The notes below the pieces were generated by a model. It was given only the letters and a program-made list of their open reading frames with translations. It had not been told where the DNA came from and searched no databases. Of a stretch of DNA of 64,000 bases, positions 33,303-45,914 are shown piece after piece. This stretch comes from Silene conica. Taxonomy: Eukaryota > Streptophyta > Magnoliopsida > Caryophyllales > Caryophyllaceae. The translations under genes and the position numbers were made by a program. The stretch is taken from positions 75,173,681 to 75,237,680 of the forward strand of contig CM055315.2 in assembly GCA_029255685.2 (NCBI GenBank). The letters are read 5' to 3'. The first letter of the stretch is position 1; each line of letters begins with the position of its first letter.

Positions 33303-34260
33303 CCAATGGCGAATTTAAAGGGGGTGCCCCCATTAATCAGGAAAACCAATTATAGATATTTATCTGTGTAAATATTTCATCAAAGTTTAATGACTCAGTG
33401 GTAGATACATTCACTAACCAACCCAACGATCCGGGATTAAGCCCCAACAATTGCATTTTTTTTACCTTTTTTCTTTTCATTTTGCATATTAAAAGTAATT
33501 GAAAATGTTCTAAGAAAGAATTTTTTTGCATAATTTAATTTGCAATTTAAATTAATTTAACCACTATGATAATATGATATGATGATATTTTACAAAATCA
33601 TAATCATATTTAAAAATAGATAATTTATATTGACGAATCTTAATAGAATTATCCATTATCAAATTGTTTTATTATTTATCAAGCATTTTATATTAGAATA
33701 TTTTTTTGTTGATAGGAGCTTATCATTTAAATATCGCATAGGACCCCAAAAATTTTAGAGACGAGATTAATCGACTGATTATATTTTGACGGGAAGTCTG
33801 TTACAAACATTGATTGACCTTGACCTTGACCAGGGTCTGGGTCAAAGCAAGTCAATATTTGCTACGGATTTCTCGTCGCAAACGTTAGATGAACTTGAAC
33901 TTGACCACGGTCAGTCAATTTTTTGCGATGGGAAATCCATCGCAAAGGTTAACTGACTTTTTTTACGAGTGGTACAAAAAAATTCCGCCAATTTCAGATG
34001 CAACGGATATTTCGTCGCAAAAGTCCTTTGCGACCGAATTACTTTTGCGACGGAATATCCGTCGCAAACCTTCCCGACATTTGACTTTTTGTTTGCGGGA
34101 TTGGAAAATTATCCGTCATTGCAAATTCCAACGCGAAAAACAATTTCGTTGCACATTACGTCGCAAACAATAATTTGCAACGCTATTTTTGTCTGTTGCA
34201 ACAACGCTGTTTTTTTGTAGTAATCACCCCCATTTTACACATCCTAGATACGCCACTGGC
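33303..34260. mobile_element. TIR element GCCARTGGCG with a nested MITE
   Basis: Left end GCCAATGGCGAATT, inverted right end GCCAGTGGCGTATC; GTGAT repeats directly outside both. Inside, about 33770-34221 is a second MITE rich in TTGCGACGGAATATCCGTCGCAAA palindromic words and ending TTTTTTTGTAGTA. The open frames at 33889-34220 are this MITE, not genes. Confidence 0.5.
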
Positions 34261-34400
34261 GTGATACTATCGTAACTTAAATAACAACGTGATAATATTT
34301 GTTTCTTCTTTAAAGATGAGAGATTAACATAAAAAATCGTGACCATCTTATAGTATTATACAGAAGGTGATACTGTAACTCAATAATAACGTGACGGTGG

Positions 34401-36710
34401 AACAATAATTAACATCGAAAATCAGTACCACCAATGCGAAATTTTACCCAAAAACCGACGTGGCAGATAATCACATAAACAATAGTAAAAAATAATTAGT
34501 TAAAATTGGATAAGACCTTAAAAAACATAATAGCATGATTGAAGATTGAAGAAGAAGATAAAACTTGGTATTTTCCGGAGCATTAAATGCGCACTCGTGT
34601 GTCCATAAGATGTAGATAACTCACCTTATGGGCTTTACTATTGGGCTTTTCCCCAAAAAGTTAATTAATGGAAGTGGGCCCACAGGCCCACACGAGTGGA
34701 TGGTAATGCTGGTAGGGCCCATCTTTCATATGTTTGTTTCCGCTAATTATACTGTTTAACCATATCGCTGTGTCACAATACAAAAATGATCATTTTATGT
34801 TAAAAAGTGAGCATATTTATTATTAAAAATTGTAAATTCTCATTTAAAACGAATATATTCGTCATGAGTTTAATACTTGTCAAATATATATATAGTAAGA
34901 GAAGTAATACAAAAGCAGAATACATTATGTTTGTATGAGATAATATTTGACCAATTAATTATAAAAATGAATATTTCCGTCTTAAGGAAGACTAGCCGAC
35001 AGAAGAAGTAGTGAATTGTTTGTTGCGCCGTACACAGTGTGAGGAGTTAGGAGGTGTGTCATTATCATGCCTTTGCTTTGTGTGTTGTCAATTCTTTACA
35101 CTCAAAAATTTGATGCCAATTTTTGGAATCTTTGAGTACCTTTGTTTGCCATGCTAATTTTTTGATGTTCATCAACAACATTATCATAAATAATACAAAA
35201 AAGTTTGCTCGTGACAGACATTTTTCGTCATAAGCTGAAGACGAATATTGTACTTTTTATAATAGTGCAAGTGAGAGAGTAAGTGGGGGAAAATAAACAC
35301 TCAACAGAAAGCGTTACATGTATATTTTGGGAGAAAAACTATCCGTATTCAACTTGTGAATAACAATAACCGTCTCCGAATTTTTTTTGTGTAAATAATA
35401 ATGCACCTTTGTTAATGTGTACTTTGTTGATAATGATAAGTTTTTCTTTTCTTTTTGTTTATGCTCTCTTTGGTAACCATCTAATCGAAGTAGAATCGAC
35501 TTCTCTATTTATCGAATTGGTGGTCTTAAATAACATTAGGTGTTGCTTATAATGACAGTATTCGCTTTAAGCTGACAACAGGTCAAACACGCTTACACTT
35601 CTGTATAAAGATGACTTTTATATATAATATAATATATGTTATATTAACAAACTTAAAATAATAAAAACGGTTCTACGAAACAAACACGAATAATCCGCGA
35701 CCTATACACGTAAGATATAAAACAAAATCACAATAGATGCCGTAAAAATTAAGAAACTCCAAAAAAAATGTTGTTCCAAGTTGTCCATCTACGTCTAAAA
35801 AGTGCGATCAAACATAAAAGAGAAAGACAAGCTGTCTTGCAAAATTTAGCACTCGCATTACTCAACCAAACCCATACAAAGATTACAAACTCAAACTGTC
35901 CATAAAAGTGACGTTTTTCATGCCTTTATTACATTTTATCGTAAACCGTCTCTCAAAAAATCTATAAGTATACAATATAATATTGAAGTGTTGTATGTTA
36001 TGTTCGATTTTACGATTTAAAATGTATATTATGTAAGAACTAAGAATAATACAAATAAAACCAATGATCGATTTAATGAAAAGGGGACCGAAATAGTTAT
36101 TTATATTGTGTAGTTAAATTAAGAAGTACTCGCTCAATTGATGAGCGGAATGAAATGAACAACGAGTCAACGACCATGTTAAACTTTCGTGAATTGAGCT
36201 AACACGGTGGAGGATAGGACAATGGGCATTCATTGATACATCTATGGCAAGAAACTGAGATGTTAGGTCCTGTTTCTTGAGTTGAATAAAGATTTATTAA
36301 ACTGAGTTAAACTGAAATGAGTTAAGCTGAGCTAAATTAAAGTTTGTTGAGATGAGTAGAGCTTACATAAGCTAAGCTGAAGTAAGTGGAACATGGTCTC
36401 AACTAAGCTAAACGAACCTGGTATGTCAAACGGGGCCAATGTGATTGAGTCATTTTATGCTTACAAGATTTCGAGTCAAATCAAACCGGCGAGACCATAT
36501 CAGAGATACGAGTCCATTTCAGATCTCTTATACTCAAATTGCTTAGAGGGAATAACGAGTGTATAACAATAAACATTCGAGCACGTTAAAATTGTATCGG
36601 GTAAATTCAGACTACAGGTCAAGTTAAGGTTCTAAGTTCGGGAGTAAGATCAGGTTATTCATGCCAGATTATTCTGTGTCGAGTCCATTAAACATTTAAG
36701 CCGATCTACT
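34401..36710. other. Non-coding region with MITE remnants
   Basis: No gene seen. A segment at 36268-36420 repeats GAGTTAAACTGA/GCTGAGCTAAA words like those at 1735-1910 and starts AGGTCCTGTTTCTTGAG, so it is a probable relative of that MITE. GTGACAG/TCGTCATAAGC words near 35210 look like another family remnant. Confidence 0.4.
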
Positions 36711-37099
36711 TGTTGGGTCTATGCCTTAAATCTGTTAGTCAAGGTGGAGATTTGTTGGGTCTATGCCTTGAATCTGTTAGTCGTCGTTTCGAACAACTAA
36801 ACCTAAACGGTATCTGATTTCTGTATTGGGTTAGGGTTTCTGTCTGAGCCTTATTAGATTAAGTCTAATCTGTATTGTATTAGGTTAAGAGTATTATATA
36901 AACTCTTAACCTCTACCCTAGCAGTCATACAATATTCTATATCGTTCTGAATCTGTAATTTGAAAACTCCTCACATTAATAAAACTCCCTCCCTTCTGCC
37001 CTGTGGACGTAGCTAACACACCGTTAGTGAACCACAAAAATCTGTGCGTATTGTTCTTTATTGTTTGTTTCAGTTTTTCTCTGTGCTTCCGTTATAACA
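36711..37099 (+). mobile_element. Solo LTR, Copia-like
   Basis: A 389-bp segment beginning TGTTGGGTCTATG and ending TTATAACA, flanked on both sides by CTACT (36706-36710 and 37100-37104), a perfect 5-bp target duplication. It contains a TATA-like TATATAAAC (about 36896) and AATAAAAC (about 36978). The first part is internally duplicated: the segment starting at 36711 recurs at about 36763. No internal retrotransposon sequence remains, consistent with LTR-LTR recombination. Confidence 0.82.
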
Positions 37100-37104
37100 C
37101 TACT

Positions 37105-38179
37105 TGTGTCACTAACAAGTTTATAACATCTCTAACACCTTCTCTTTTAACATTATTTAAATCGATTGTAACTGCCGTCATAAAAGATAATGTAAATTAT
37201 TTCCGTCATAAATGAGAATTCGTGTTCGGAAAATACCCATGAAAGAGGGACCCACACACCAACAAGCATAATGGTTAGCGTCTCTGCAAATGAATCTTAA
37301 GCACATGGGTTGTCCCTGGTTGAGTTGACTTGTCCCCACCCTCCTTTACACTTCATTTCTTCTCCCACTCGGGATGTGGGTCCCACTTCTTTTTCCCTAT
37401 TTTGGGTATTTCTCTTCCCTTTCCGTCAACTTCTGCCTAATACGACTCATTATAAATACACCCTTTCCCGTTTAAACGGGCATTTCCGTCACAAGTTAAA
37501 AACGTATACGGATAATGTCATGTTTAGAGTACAAAGAGTCTTACCTATGACGGACTACGGACAATATCTCCCTCACGATAAGATAAATGCGAAGACAAAT
37601 GGGGTGAAATAGAGTATTTAGTAGGTCCTGTCACTTACATTTTATGAGAGAAATATTATCGTTTTCAGCTTGTGACGGATAGTGTCCGTTTTCAATGAGA
37701 ATTTGTAATAAGAGTATAATTCATAGAGTGCTTTATTTCTCCCAGCTTCCCCTCCAAGAAAACTATCGGTTATCAACTTGTGACAGGACAAACGATTTTT
37801 TATAATATTAAAAATACTTTTTGAAAGTATGAAATGTTTGACTTTGATTTGTATGAATAATTTGTTTATAGAATGTACATTCCTATTTTCTAAATTATTT
37901 TCGACAATAATTATATATATTCATTTTATTGATTTTTTTAAATGTATTTTGGTTAAAGATTAAAAAAATTCAAGCAGAAGGAGAACAACGATCCATATTG
38001 TTTGAAGATTGTTTTTACAAGAAAATTAGATGGTAATTAAAACGATGATTCAAATTGTCGTAGGATCTTCTTGGTAGTAGGATCGTTAGAGAATCATTTA
38101 GAATCGAGGAGGGGCGTACAAAATCGTATAGGATCAATAGTTAAATTGTTGAGGATCGTAAAACACTTGTTTATATTTG
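37105..38179. other. Non-coding region with GTGACGGA-family fragments
   Basis: Fragments with CCGTCATAAATGAGAATTCG (37200), TTTCCGTCACAAGTTAAAA (37485) and TTGTGACGGATAGTG (37672) point to old MITE copies. No gene seen. Confidence 0.4.
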
Positions 38180-38375
38180 TAGTAAGTCTTCCTTGCGACG
38201 GGTCATCATTTGTGACGGATATTTTGTGAGATAAAATGGATACAAAATGAGTTAGTGGAGAAAGGGGACTACAGGAATAGTGTTGGAGAGAGAGAAAAAG
38301 TGGGTATTTTGTGAGAGAAAACGATATCCGTCACAAGCTTGCGACGGATAGTGCCGTTGCAAATAAGAATTTGTG
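38180..38375. mobile_element. MULE-type MITE with 9-bp target duplication
   Basis: A 196-bp element with exact 9-bp target duplications TTATATTTG at 38171-38179 and 38376-38384. Starts TAGTAAGTCTTCC and ends AAGAATTTGTG. Reverse-complement relative of the element at 39997-40180. The 9-bp duplication is characteristic of Mutator-superfamily insertion. Confidence 0.82.
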
Positions 38376-38498
38376 TTATATTTGAATTTTGTGAGGTCGT
38401 TGTTCTTTTTAATTACAACTCTAAATTAACATATGTAAAATATTGTATGATTATCGGGACATTTAACATTATACGGAGTACATTACAAAATATACTAA

Positions 38499-38946
38499 GG
38501 CGCTGTTTGGTAAACAGCATATTGCAGAAAAATTAGCATATTTGAGGCAATTAGCATGTTTGACCAACCAATATGCTATTTAGGGTGTTTGGTTAACGAC
38601 ATATTGAAATTGTATATTGGGGTCCAATATGCTATTTTACAATATGCTGCTCCTACCAGCATATTGGATTAGCATATTAGAAAGAAAAAAAATTGACTTA
38701 TTTACCCTCTTAATAAAATACTAACATTCCTTTTATATATTTAATAAATAATTTTTTTATGTCCTTATATGTCATTTTACAAAGATTCTAGACAATCTGC
38801 TAATTTAATCTGCTAATTACCAAACACTCTAAAATAATTCTGCTAAATAAATCTACTAGTCAAATCCGCTAAATCATTCTGCTAGTCAAATCTGCTTTTT
38901 AAATCTGCTTCTGCCAATATTAATCCGCTGTTTACCAAACAGGGCC
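38499..38946. mobile_element. Harbinger/Tourist-type MITE
   Basis: A 448-bp element with TAA target duplications (38496-38498 and 38947-38949) and terminal inverted repeats GGCGCTGTTTGGTAAACAG (left) and GGCCCTGTTTGGTAAACAG (right, inverted). The interior is AT-rich with repeated CAATATGCTA and ATCTGCTAA words. Non-coding. Confidence 0.82.
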
Positions 38947-39364
38947 TAAAAGTTTCACATAAGTTTGGTTATCCAAGTTATCTGCAATACATCCTTAATT
39001 CAATCCCGTGATCTGATTCTATCTTTGTATCTTTTATTCATAGTAACATCTCGATCCTGGATTCATGGTACCACTGCCCATATCTTATAAACCTGAATCG
39101 AACGGAAATTTTTGGAATATAAACATAATTTAAATTAAATTAATTAAATTAAAATTAAATCCAAAAATAACTTACACCGAAGTTTCTAGCTCTTAAAACA
39201 AGTTGATGATAATACATTTTATACATTAGACAAGTTGTTAAAAATTAGTTTGATGGAAGAATTTCAATGATTTTTCTAGCAAGTGTGTCTGTTGTTATGC
39301 TCAATCATTTTTGTGAATCATTTGTTCCCTTAATCGAAGGAAGGAAGGAAGGAAGAAGTTGCAT

Positions 39365-39462
39365 TAATAATAATTAATAATTAATAATTATTAATAATAA
39401 TAATCATCATCATCATAATAATAATAATAACAATAATAATAATAATAATAATAATAATTCAC
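39365..39462. repeat. (TAA)n/(ATC)n microsatellite
   Basis: A compound trinucleotide tract: AATAATTAATAATTA, then ATC repeats, then a long AAT run. Confidence 0.9.
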
Positions 39463-39996
39463 AATCACAATGTAACGATATTTGCGTACATGCATGAATA
39501 CTCCTAACCTGTTGCATTGCATGGTAACGTAATTTTTCACAATATTTGAAACCCTTGAATGTACAAGACCGTGCACGTGGCAGATCTTAAAGTAACGGAT
39601 GAGTAAGGTCATGGTTTACACTATTAACTTTGTTTAGTCAAGGGAACGGAGAAGAATTACACAATGAAATAAGAAAATTTAATAGGAGTCAAACCCATAC
39701 TCAACATAGTCAAAAACAAATTCTTACTTCAGAACGGTTTTCTCTAGTTCGAAATAAGACGGAAAAAATGCTGTCATTTTATGATAGAATGTGAATATTT
39801 TCGGATAAAATGTTGCCGTCATTTTCAGGGTATAAAATAAAAGTTTTACTTATAATATTGTCTTTAAATGATTATATATTTTAAAAGGTAGTGATATAAT
39901 TAATCGGCTTTATTTCAGTCCGTTTAAAGTAATACGGATTCTTAAAATTTAATTATATTTTGTTCATATGCATGCAGGAAAATCCCTTGACAAAAT

Positions 39997-40180
39997 CACA
40001 AATTCTTATTTGCAACGACACTATCCGTCGCAAGCTTGTAACGGATACCGTTTTCTCTCACAAAATACCCACTTTTTCTCTCTCTCCAACACTATTCTTG
40101 TGGTCCCCTTTCTCTACTACTTATTTTATCTCACAAAATATCCGTCACAAATAGTGACCCGTCGCAAGCAAGACTTACTA
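39997..40180. mobile_element. MULE-type MITE with 9-bp target duplication
   Basis: A 184-bp element with exact 9-bp target duplications TGACAAAAT at 39988-39996 and 40181-40189. Starts CACAAATTCTTATTTGC and ends AAGACTTACTA. In inverted orientation to 38180-38375 and highly similar, including AAAATACCCACTTTTTCTC in the middle. Confidence 0.84.
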
Positions 40181-40189
40181 TGACAAAAT

Positions 40190-41957
40190 ATGTTTCACCC
40201 ATAGATTTACTGTGACAAACATTGATTAATTAAACAAACAATAATGGAAGCTCGGATTTGGACTTATTGAATGCAGCAGCACAGATGACCAAATTCAGTC
40301 CCTAAATGAAGTAAGCGTAAACTATTCACCAGATAAAGGGACTACGACCTAAGACAGCATAATTGTTATCGTTTTATTGATTTTCATATGTAAATGTATA
40401 AAGTCGGTTCAGATTAAATCTCGCTTATAATTAAAGTTATCCGGCAGATGTTAGCTAGTTAAGCTGATAAAGATATGATCAAGGTCTGATATTCATCATT
40501 AAGGTTAACCTCGTTAGCATCATATTAACCTTCTGCCTTAGATGCATGAATTCGAATGAAAAGTATTGCTCAATACAACAGTATGATGTTAATACTCTCA
40601 CACCCGGTTATTTGCTACCCTATTCTATTTTTAGGAGTCAATTGTTGTTCATTTTAATTTAAAAATGAATTTCATTAACAATTTGATCAGTCACACTCAA
40701 TTTAGTCCACTTGTCGTTTAGTAACTGACTCCCTCCATTTTCCTTGATCTTTCTGGCAAAACCCATAAACAACAATTAACCGAAATGGAGAAAATATACC
40801 GTATTAAATATGTCAAAATTTGGTTAATTAGTCAGCTAATTATAAAATATTAATGCTAAGTCCAATAATAATAACATTGGGAAAAAATAAAGTTATCTAC
40901 ATTCATCAAGAAAGCTACTTGAAATTTATCCAATCAAGATGTGTCTCTTACTATAAATTTGCCACAAAATTAAGGAACATCAATGCTTAAATCAAGGTTT
41001 AAAGATGTAAATATTAATTTTAATTAATACGAAGTATGTCTTAATCTTATCTTAATTACTTCGTCGCGACTTGAAGTGAATACAATTAATCTATTAATAT
41101 TAGTTTAATTTAATTTAATAATAGTAGCTTTCCTTATCCCCCACTCTTGCATTATGCTCTCTTATTGGGCAGCAATATTAAACAAAAAACCTAATAAAAA
41201 ACTAAAGAAAATAATATACGAGTATATAATTAAGTAAATAATTATATAATATAGTTTAAATCACTATTTTTGATGGAGTTGCCTAAAAGCATCAAATAGT
41301 GTAGGTTAATGGCAAACAAAAAGCCAAGTTGCACTACATAATGCATTGTCCACCACCCCAAACCTCCACTTATTATTATAATATCAAATTGGCAATTTCA
41401 TTTTTATAATTAGGTCTACCATAGGATGCTATAATGCTACTAATGCTTTAGTGACCATCCCCAAGCAAGGTCGATTTGGAGGTTGATATGGGGTCGAGTC
41501 AAGTTAATTGTAATTAAGAAATCGATTAGAATTAACTCAAGTCGATTTGAGTCACAAATCGACCCAATTTGAGGTAAATTAACTCACCAATCGACTTCAT
41601 ACGTGGCACATTTTAATTGGTTCCAACCATTTAAGAAAAAGAAGAAAAAAAAAGAATGAGTGAATTTGTTTGATTTCTTAATTAAATTGATTGGGTTATT
41701 GATGACCTAGGTCGTGACTTTTTGTTTGGGAGGGTTTAAGTGAGTTAAGGTCAATAAGGGGAGATTAAAGTATAATATGCAATTGACCCGAATAAATTGA
41801 TTTCTTGTTTGGGAATGGTCTTATTAGACGCGTATGAGAATTAGTAACCCGATTTCTGATAAAGTAAAGATAAAAAGAATAATACGTAATTTTCTTGGTT
41901 GGTTGTTTTTATAAATATGGTAAAATACGAAAATTACATGATTTGGAAAATGAGAGA
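40190..41957. other. Non-coding region
   Basis: No gene seen. Around 41470-41600 short words (TCGATTTGAGTCACAAATCGAC) form local inverted repeats. Confidence 0.4.
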
Positions 41958-41994
41958 TATTTTTTTTTTTTTGCAGGAAAAACCCCCGAAAGGG

Positions 41995-42852
41995 TTAATT
42001 CATATTATATAAATTACTAGAAAACGATTCAACAAGAGCCTTTGCTGACTCGGAAACCCATTCCCGTCTACCAGTAGACGAAGGAACGAGATGCGCTAGT
42101 TGATGAGCACTAACATTATACGACCTTCTAACAAAGCAAAAACAAACGGAACCAAACTCGAGCATAAGAGAGAAAATGTCTTCATAAACAAGATGTAAAT
42201 CAGCACAACCAGTAGCCCGCTCCTTGAGATCTTGAATCACTCCCAGACAATCGCTTTCGAAAATCAACTTCCGATGACCCCTATTCTTTGCTCCCCTCAT
42301 CCCTAAAAGAATAGCCTCCGCTTCCGCCATAACAGGTGCCCGCGTCTCCTGAGATTGGACCACGACCGCCCACTCCACCTCCCCATCGCCGTTCCTGCTC
42401 AACACTCCCAGCCCCATACCCCTACCGTGCACAAACCCGGCATCCGTATTGACCATAAACACATCCTCCCCCCTTATCTGCCTATCCTCTTCCCTCTCCC
42501 CTCCCCCATGGCTGTTGTGCCTCCATCCCCAGACTGCCCCATTTCCCGCAACCATACTGGTCCCCGTGTCCCCGTTAGCCCCTTGTCCTCCTACAATATT
42601 AGCATCCTTAGTCTCCTCCGCTAAATCTGTAATTCTTCGAACCACATAACTCTTGGCCCTCCTGTCCCCCTGAAAAAGGATCCTATTTCTGTTTTCCCAG
42701 ATGACCCAACAAGTGATCATGAAGGTCTCTCTCTCTCTCTCCCACACAGGCCACGCAACACTCCTTCCACCCATTCTCTCACCCGAGCAGCCCCCACGTC
42801 CAACAGCTCAGACATCCCCACTTCCTCCCATATCTCCCCGGCCCAACCACAA
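41995..42852 (-). pseudogene. LINE RNase H domain (3' part)
   Basis: Plant L1-type RNase H-like domain: VNTDAGF, then GMGLGVLSRNGDGEV, AEAEAILLGM, then FESDCLGVI, ending with SYNVSAHQLAHL, the typical order of acidic residues and the terminal His-containing block. Reading on from the interrupted zinc-binding region, codons CGWAGEIWEEVG stay in frame after the CACTA is removed, up to the RERERE run. There a change of frame occurs in a (GA)n tract, so the original polyprotein is broken here. Confidence 0.8.
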
Positions 42853-42979
42853 TCTCACTACAAGAATAAACAAAACAGGCGACGGACTAATGGCGACTGA
42901 AGGATGTAGTCGCCAATTTGGCGACTGAAGCTGAAAATTGGCGACTGAAAACAGTCGCCAATTTGGCGACTGTCACTTT

Positions 42980-43210
42980 TCCCAGACTTTTTCACCACCG
43001 ACAAAAAATAGAGACTATAGGAATGGATTGGCGACTGTTGTCAGTCGCCAAAATTGGCGCCAAAAATTGGCTACTGACGAGACAGTCGCCAAATAAGGAA
43101 ACTGCAGTCGCCAGACTTTTTCACCACCGACAAAAAATAGCGACTATAGGAATGGATTGGCGACTGTTGTCAGTCGCCAAAATTGGCGCCAAAAATTGGC
43201 TACTGAAGGG
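42980..43210. repeat. Tandem duplication in the CACTA subterminal region
   Basis: Two near-identical blocks with period about 127 bp, each containing CAGACTTTTTCACCACCGAC and ending AAAATTGGCTACTGA. They differ mainly by GAGACT versus GCGACT. Confidence 0.85.
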
Positions 43211-44296
43211 CTGCGGTCGCCAAATTTGTTCTTCAGTCGCCAATTTTATTCACAAGTTCACAGCAACAGACCCTCTCCCTCATTACGCGATTTACTTAAA
43301 AATAAAAAAAACGACGAAAACTCTCCTCTTCTCCTTCCGTGACCGCAGCTTCCACCACCCACCACCACCACCTCCGGCGACCCCATCACCCACCACCACC
43401 ACCTCCGGTGACCCCATCTACCACCACGACCGGCCACCACAGCAGCCTCCACCACCACCTACGAAAACTTTTGTTTAATTGAAGGTTTGTGTTTTTCTTA
43501 GTTTAATTTCGATTTTTAGTTTGTTTTTTATTTTTTTTTTTTTGTAGATTTAGTATTGTAGTAGCCAATTAAGATCATCTTAGCTTATTAGGTTGTAGTT
43601 AATTAAGTTATAGAGCCAATTAGGATGATAATTGGTGAAATTGGGGGTTAGGGTTCATATGAAATTGAGGGTTAGGGTTGATATGATTAATGTTGGTTGC
43701 CTTATTAATGATTTTATGTTTGTAATTTACCTAATTATGTTAAATTATGGGTTAGGGTTTATAAAAATTGAAAATTGGGGATTTTTGATTAATGTTGTAC
43801 TATGTTGATTAATATTGTTAATTAATTGGGGTTTTTTTATTAATGTTGTAAATTAATTGGGGTTTTTTTGATTAATGTTGTAAATTAATTTGGGATTTTT
43901 TATTAATGTTGTAAATTAATTGGGGAATTTTAATTAATGTTGTATTATGTTGATTAAGACGATGTTGTTATAAGTTTGTTTTATTTATGTCGTTATGCTT
44001 GTAATTGTTATGATTTATAAAAAATGGGGATTTTTGATATATAAGTTGTTATCATTATCTTACAATTGAGCAAGGTTGTTGAAAGTTTTTTTGTTTATGG
44101 ATTTATGTTTAGATTAAAATGAAGAGATTGGAACGTTCATGGATGTATGATGAAAGGGTTGGTATTAAGAAAAAAACGTCCTAATGCTAGGTTTATAGAG
44201 GGTGTTGCTGAGTTTATCGAATTTATTTATGTTTATGGATTTATTTTATGCATGTTTAATTTGTAAGTATTAATACTTTTATTTATATGATTGTAG

Positions 44297-45914
44297 ATGG
44301 CAGGAGGTAGAGGAAGACAGCGAGGCGGGCACAGTCGTCAGCATAGCCAGCCCGCTGTGCAGCAGGAGGAGGAGGAGTTGGTTCAGAGCGAACCTGAGGA
44401 GGACACACGTGTACAGATTCAGTACACAGAGGATCGCAGGAAGATACTTGATCCAGCAGGATTTTGGTAAGTTTTATTAAATTGAAATTATTCATTTTAT
44501 TAGTAATAAAAATCTAGTTATTAAAAGTTACAATTTATATATGTTTCAGGTTTAATCATCAGACCGCTGTTCGAGGTGTAACCAACAGCACAAAGTCATC
44601 TTTGTTAGGTCCTGTGCCCCTGAATTGGACAGAAGCTAGTGAAGCTAAAAAAGAAGCCTGGTTTAATAACTTCCGGGTAACCAAAAACTTTTTTATTAAT
44701 TACTTATTTTACTCACTGTTATAGTTTTTCAACTAATACTTAATGTTATATTTCTGCAGCTACATTTTTACTGGCCGCCTGAATTAGAGTCTACTGTCAA
44801 TAAGAGGCGGCGCGATGTTGGAGCAACTAGATACAAAGACATTATCCATAAGATTGGTAAAAGGGGAAAGACCTCACATCTTAAAGGTATATCTATACAA
44901 TTACCTTTATTTGTCAATTGTATTGATTAAAGGATGAAAATTCCACTAATAATGACATAATTTATCATTGTTGTAGGTGAGGCGCTTGAGGGGCTTCTGA
45001 ATCGGCGTGATACCCCAGAGTTTCGAGCCAGATCGGCACAGAAGGCCATGAACAAAAGGGGAGGCAAGAAGGAAGGAATGGCTAAGCCTACCCATCATGC
45101 TGGTTCACGGTCATTTCTGGACATACTTTTTGGTGTAAGTTTTTATATTAACACTTACTTATTTAGCTCGTTTATTTGGATATTGGTAATAATAATGTCC
45201 CTAAGCAAACATTGAATTTTGTTCGTGTATGTAGCTGAACAAGAAGAAGAATAAAAAGAAGCAGTCAGCTGAGCAGTCAGTTGATCAGAGTGCTGATGAT
45301 CAGTCAGCTGATCAACCAGATGATATGTTGGCTGATGATCCTCAGGCGACGGTCCCGGAACTGTTCCTTGCCACACATTCAAGGGTGAACGCTAAGAATG
45401 AGAGAATTTGGATTAAGCCAAAAGACAAAGCTTTATATGTAAGATTTTTTACTTAAGATACTTTTGAATTGTTACCTAATGAAATTAATGTTAACTAATG
45501 ATGGTAATTTTTTGTCAACTAATGTAGGAAGCATTCGAGGCTGAAAAAGAAGAACATCCCGAAGTACCAGATAATGAGATTTGGTTTAATTTGGTCAAGG
45601 GATATAAGAAGGGTAATGTGTATGGCACCGGAAAGGCCCATGGTGTCTTCTTCAAAGAACCGGCCAGAAGATCCTCATATGAGCCTCGCCAAACATATGA
45701 GCCGACTATTGTGAGTCAACTACAGATTCAACTCGCTCAAGAAAGAAGAGTGAATGCTGAAAGAGATGAACAGTTTCGGTTGATGAAGGAGCGCATGGAG
45801 GCCATGGAGAACTTCTTCACACAATGCAACCCCGGTCCACAATATCGGTATGACCCCAACGATCCGCATGGTAAGGGCGGTGGTAGTGGAGCCGGCATGG
45901 GATCTGCAACTTAG
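44297..45914 (+). CDS. CACTA-encoded TNPA-like protein (Transposase_24 type)
   Basis: Accessory DNA-binding protein of plant En/Spm elements; TNPA-type proteins bind subterminal repeats and aid transposition. Exons: 44297-44466, 44550-44676, 44760-44886, 44977-45134, 45235-45438, 45528-45914, all GT-AG. They join to 391 codons (390 aa) with no internal stop. Features: Gly/Arg-rich start (MAGGRGRQRGG), then KEAWFNNFRLHFYWPPE, a basic block with KRRRDVGATRYKD, GLLNRRDTPEFRARSAQKAMNKRGG, THHAGSRSF, and a C-terminal coiled-coil-like stretch (QLQIQLAQERRVNAERDEQF) before a Gly-rich tail. This order matches the plant transposase (Ptta/En/Spm) family. The intact frame suggests a young element. It has no catalytic DDE domain. 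Confidence 0.85.

Larger units (their letters stand above)
32480..34400. repeat. Disrupted tandem array, unit about 118 bp
   Basis: Units contain GAGAGATTAACATCAAAAACC, then GTATCGTACATGTAAGAAGG, then GATACTGTAGCTCAA and TTTTTTCTTTAAA. Copies lie near 32480, 32583, 32811, 33255 (fragment) and 34261-34400. A block of 228 bp is duplicated head to tail (32583 and 32811). Two related TIR elements interrupt the array. Confidence 0.7.

Noticed and set aside
33889-34220. Two overlapping plus-strand frames
   Set aside because: They lie in a MITE of TTGCGACGGAATATCCG-like palindromes and have no protein-like conservation.
42918-43478. 186-aa plus-strand frame in the CACTA left end
   Set aside because: It is the subterminal repeat region (repeated NWRLK/RQNW words from GGCGACTG repeats) plus a CCACCACC tract, with no family similarity.
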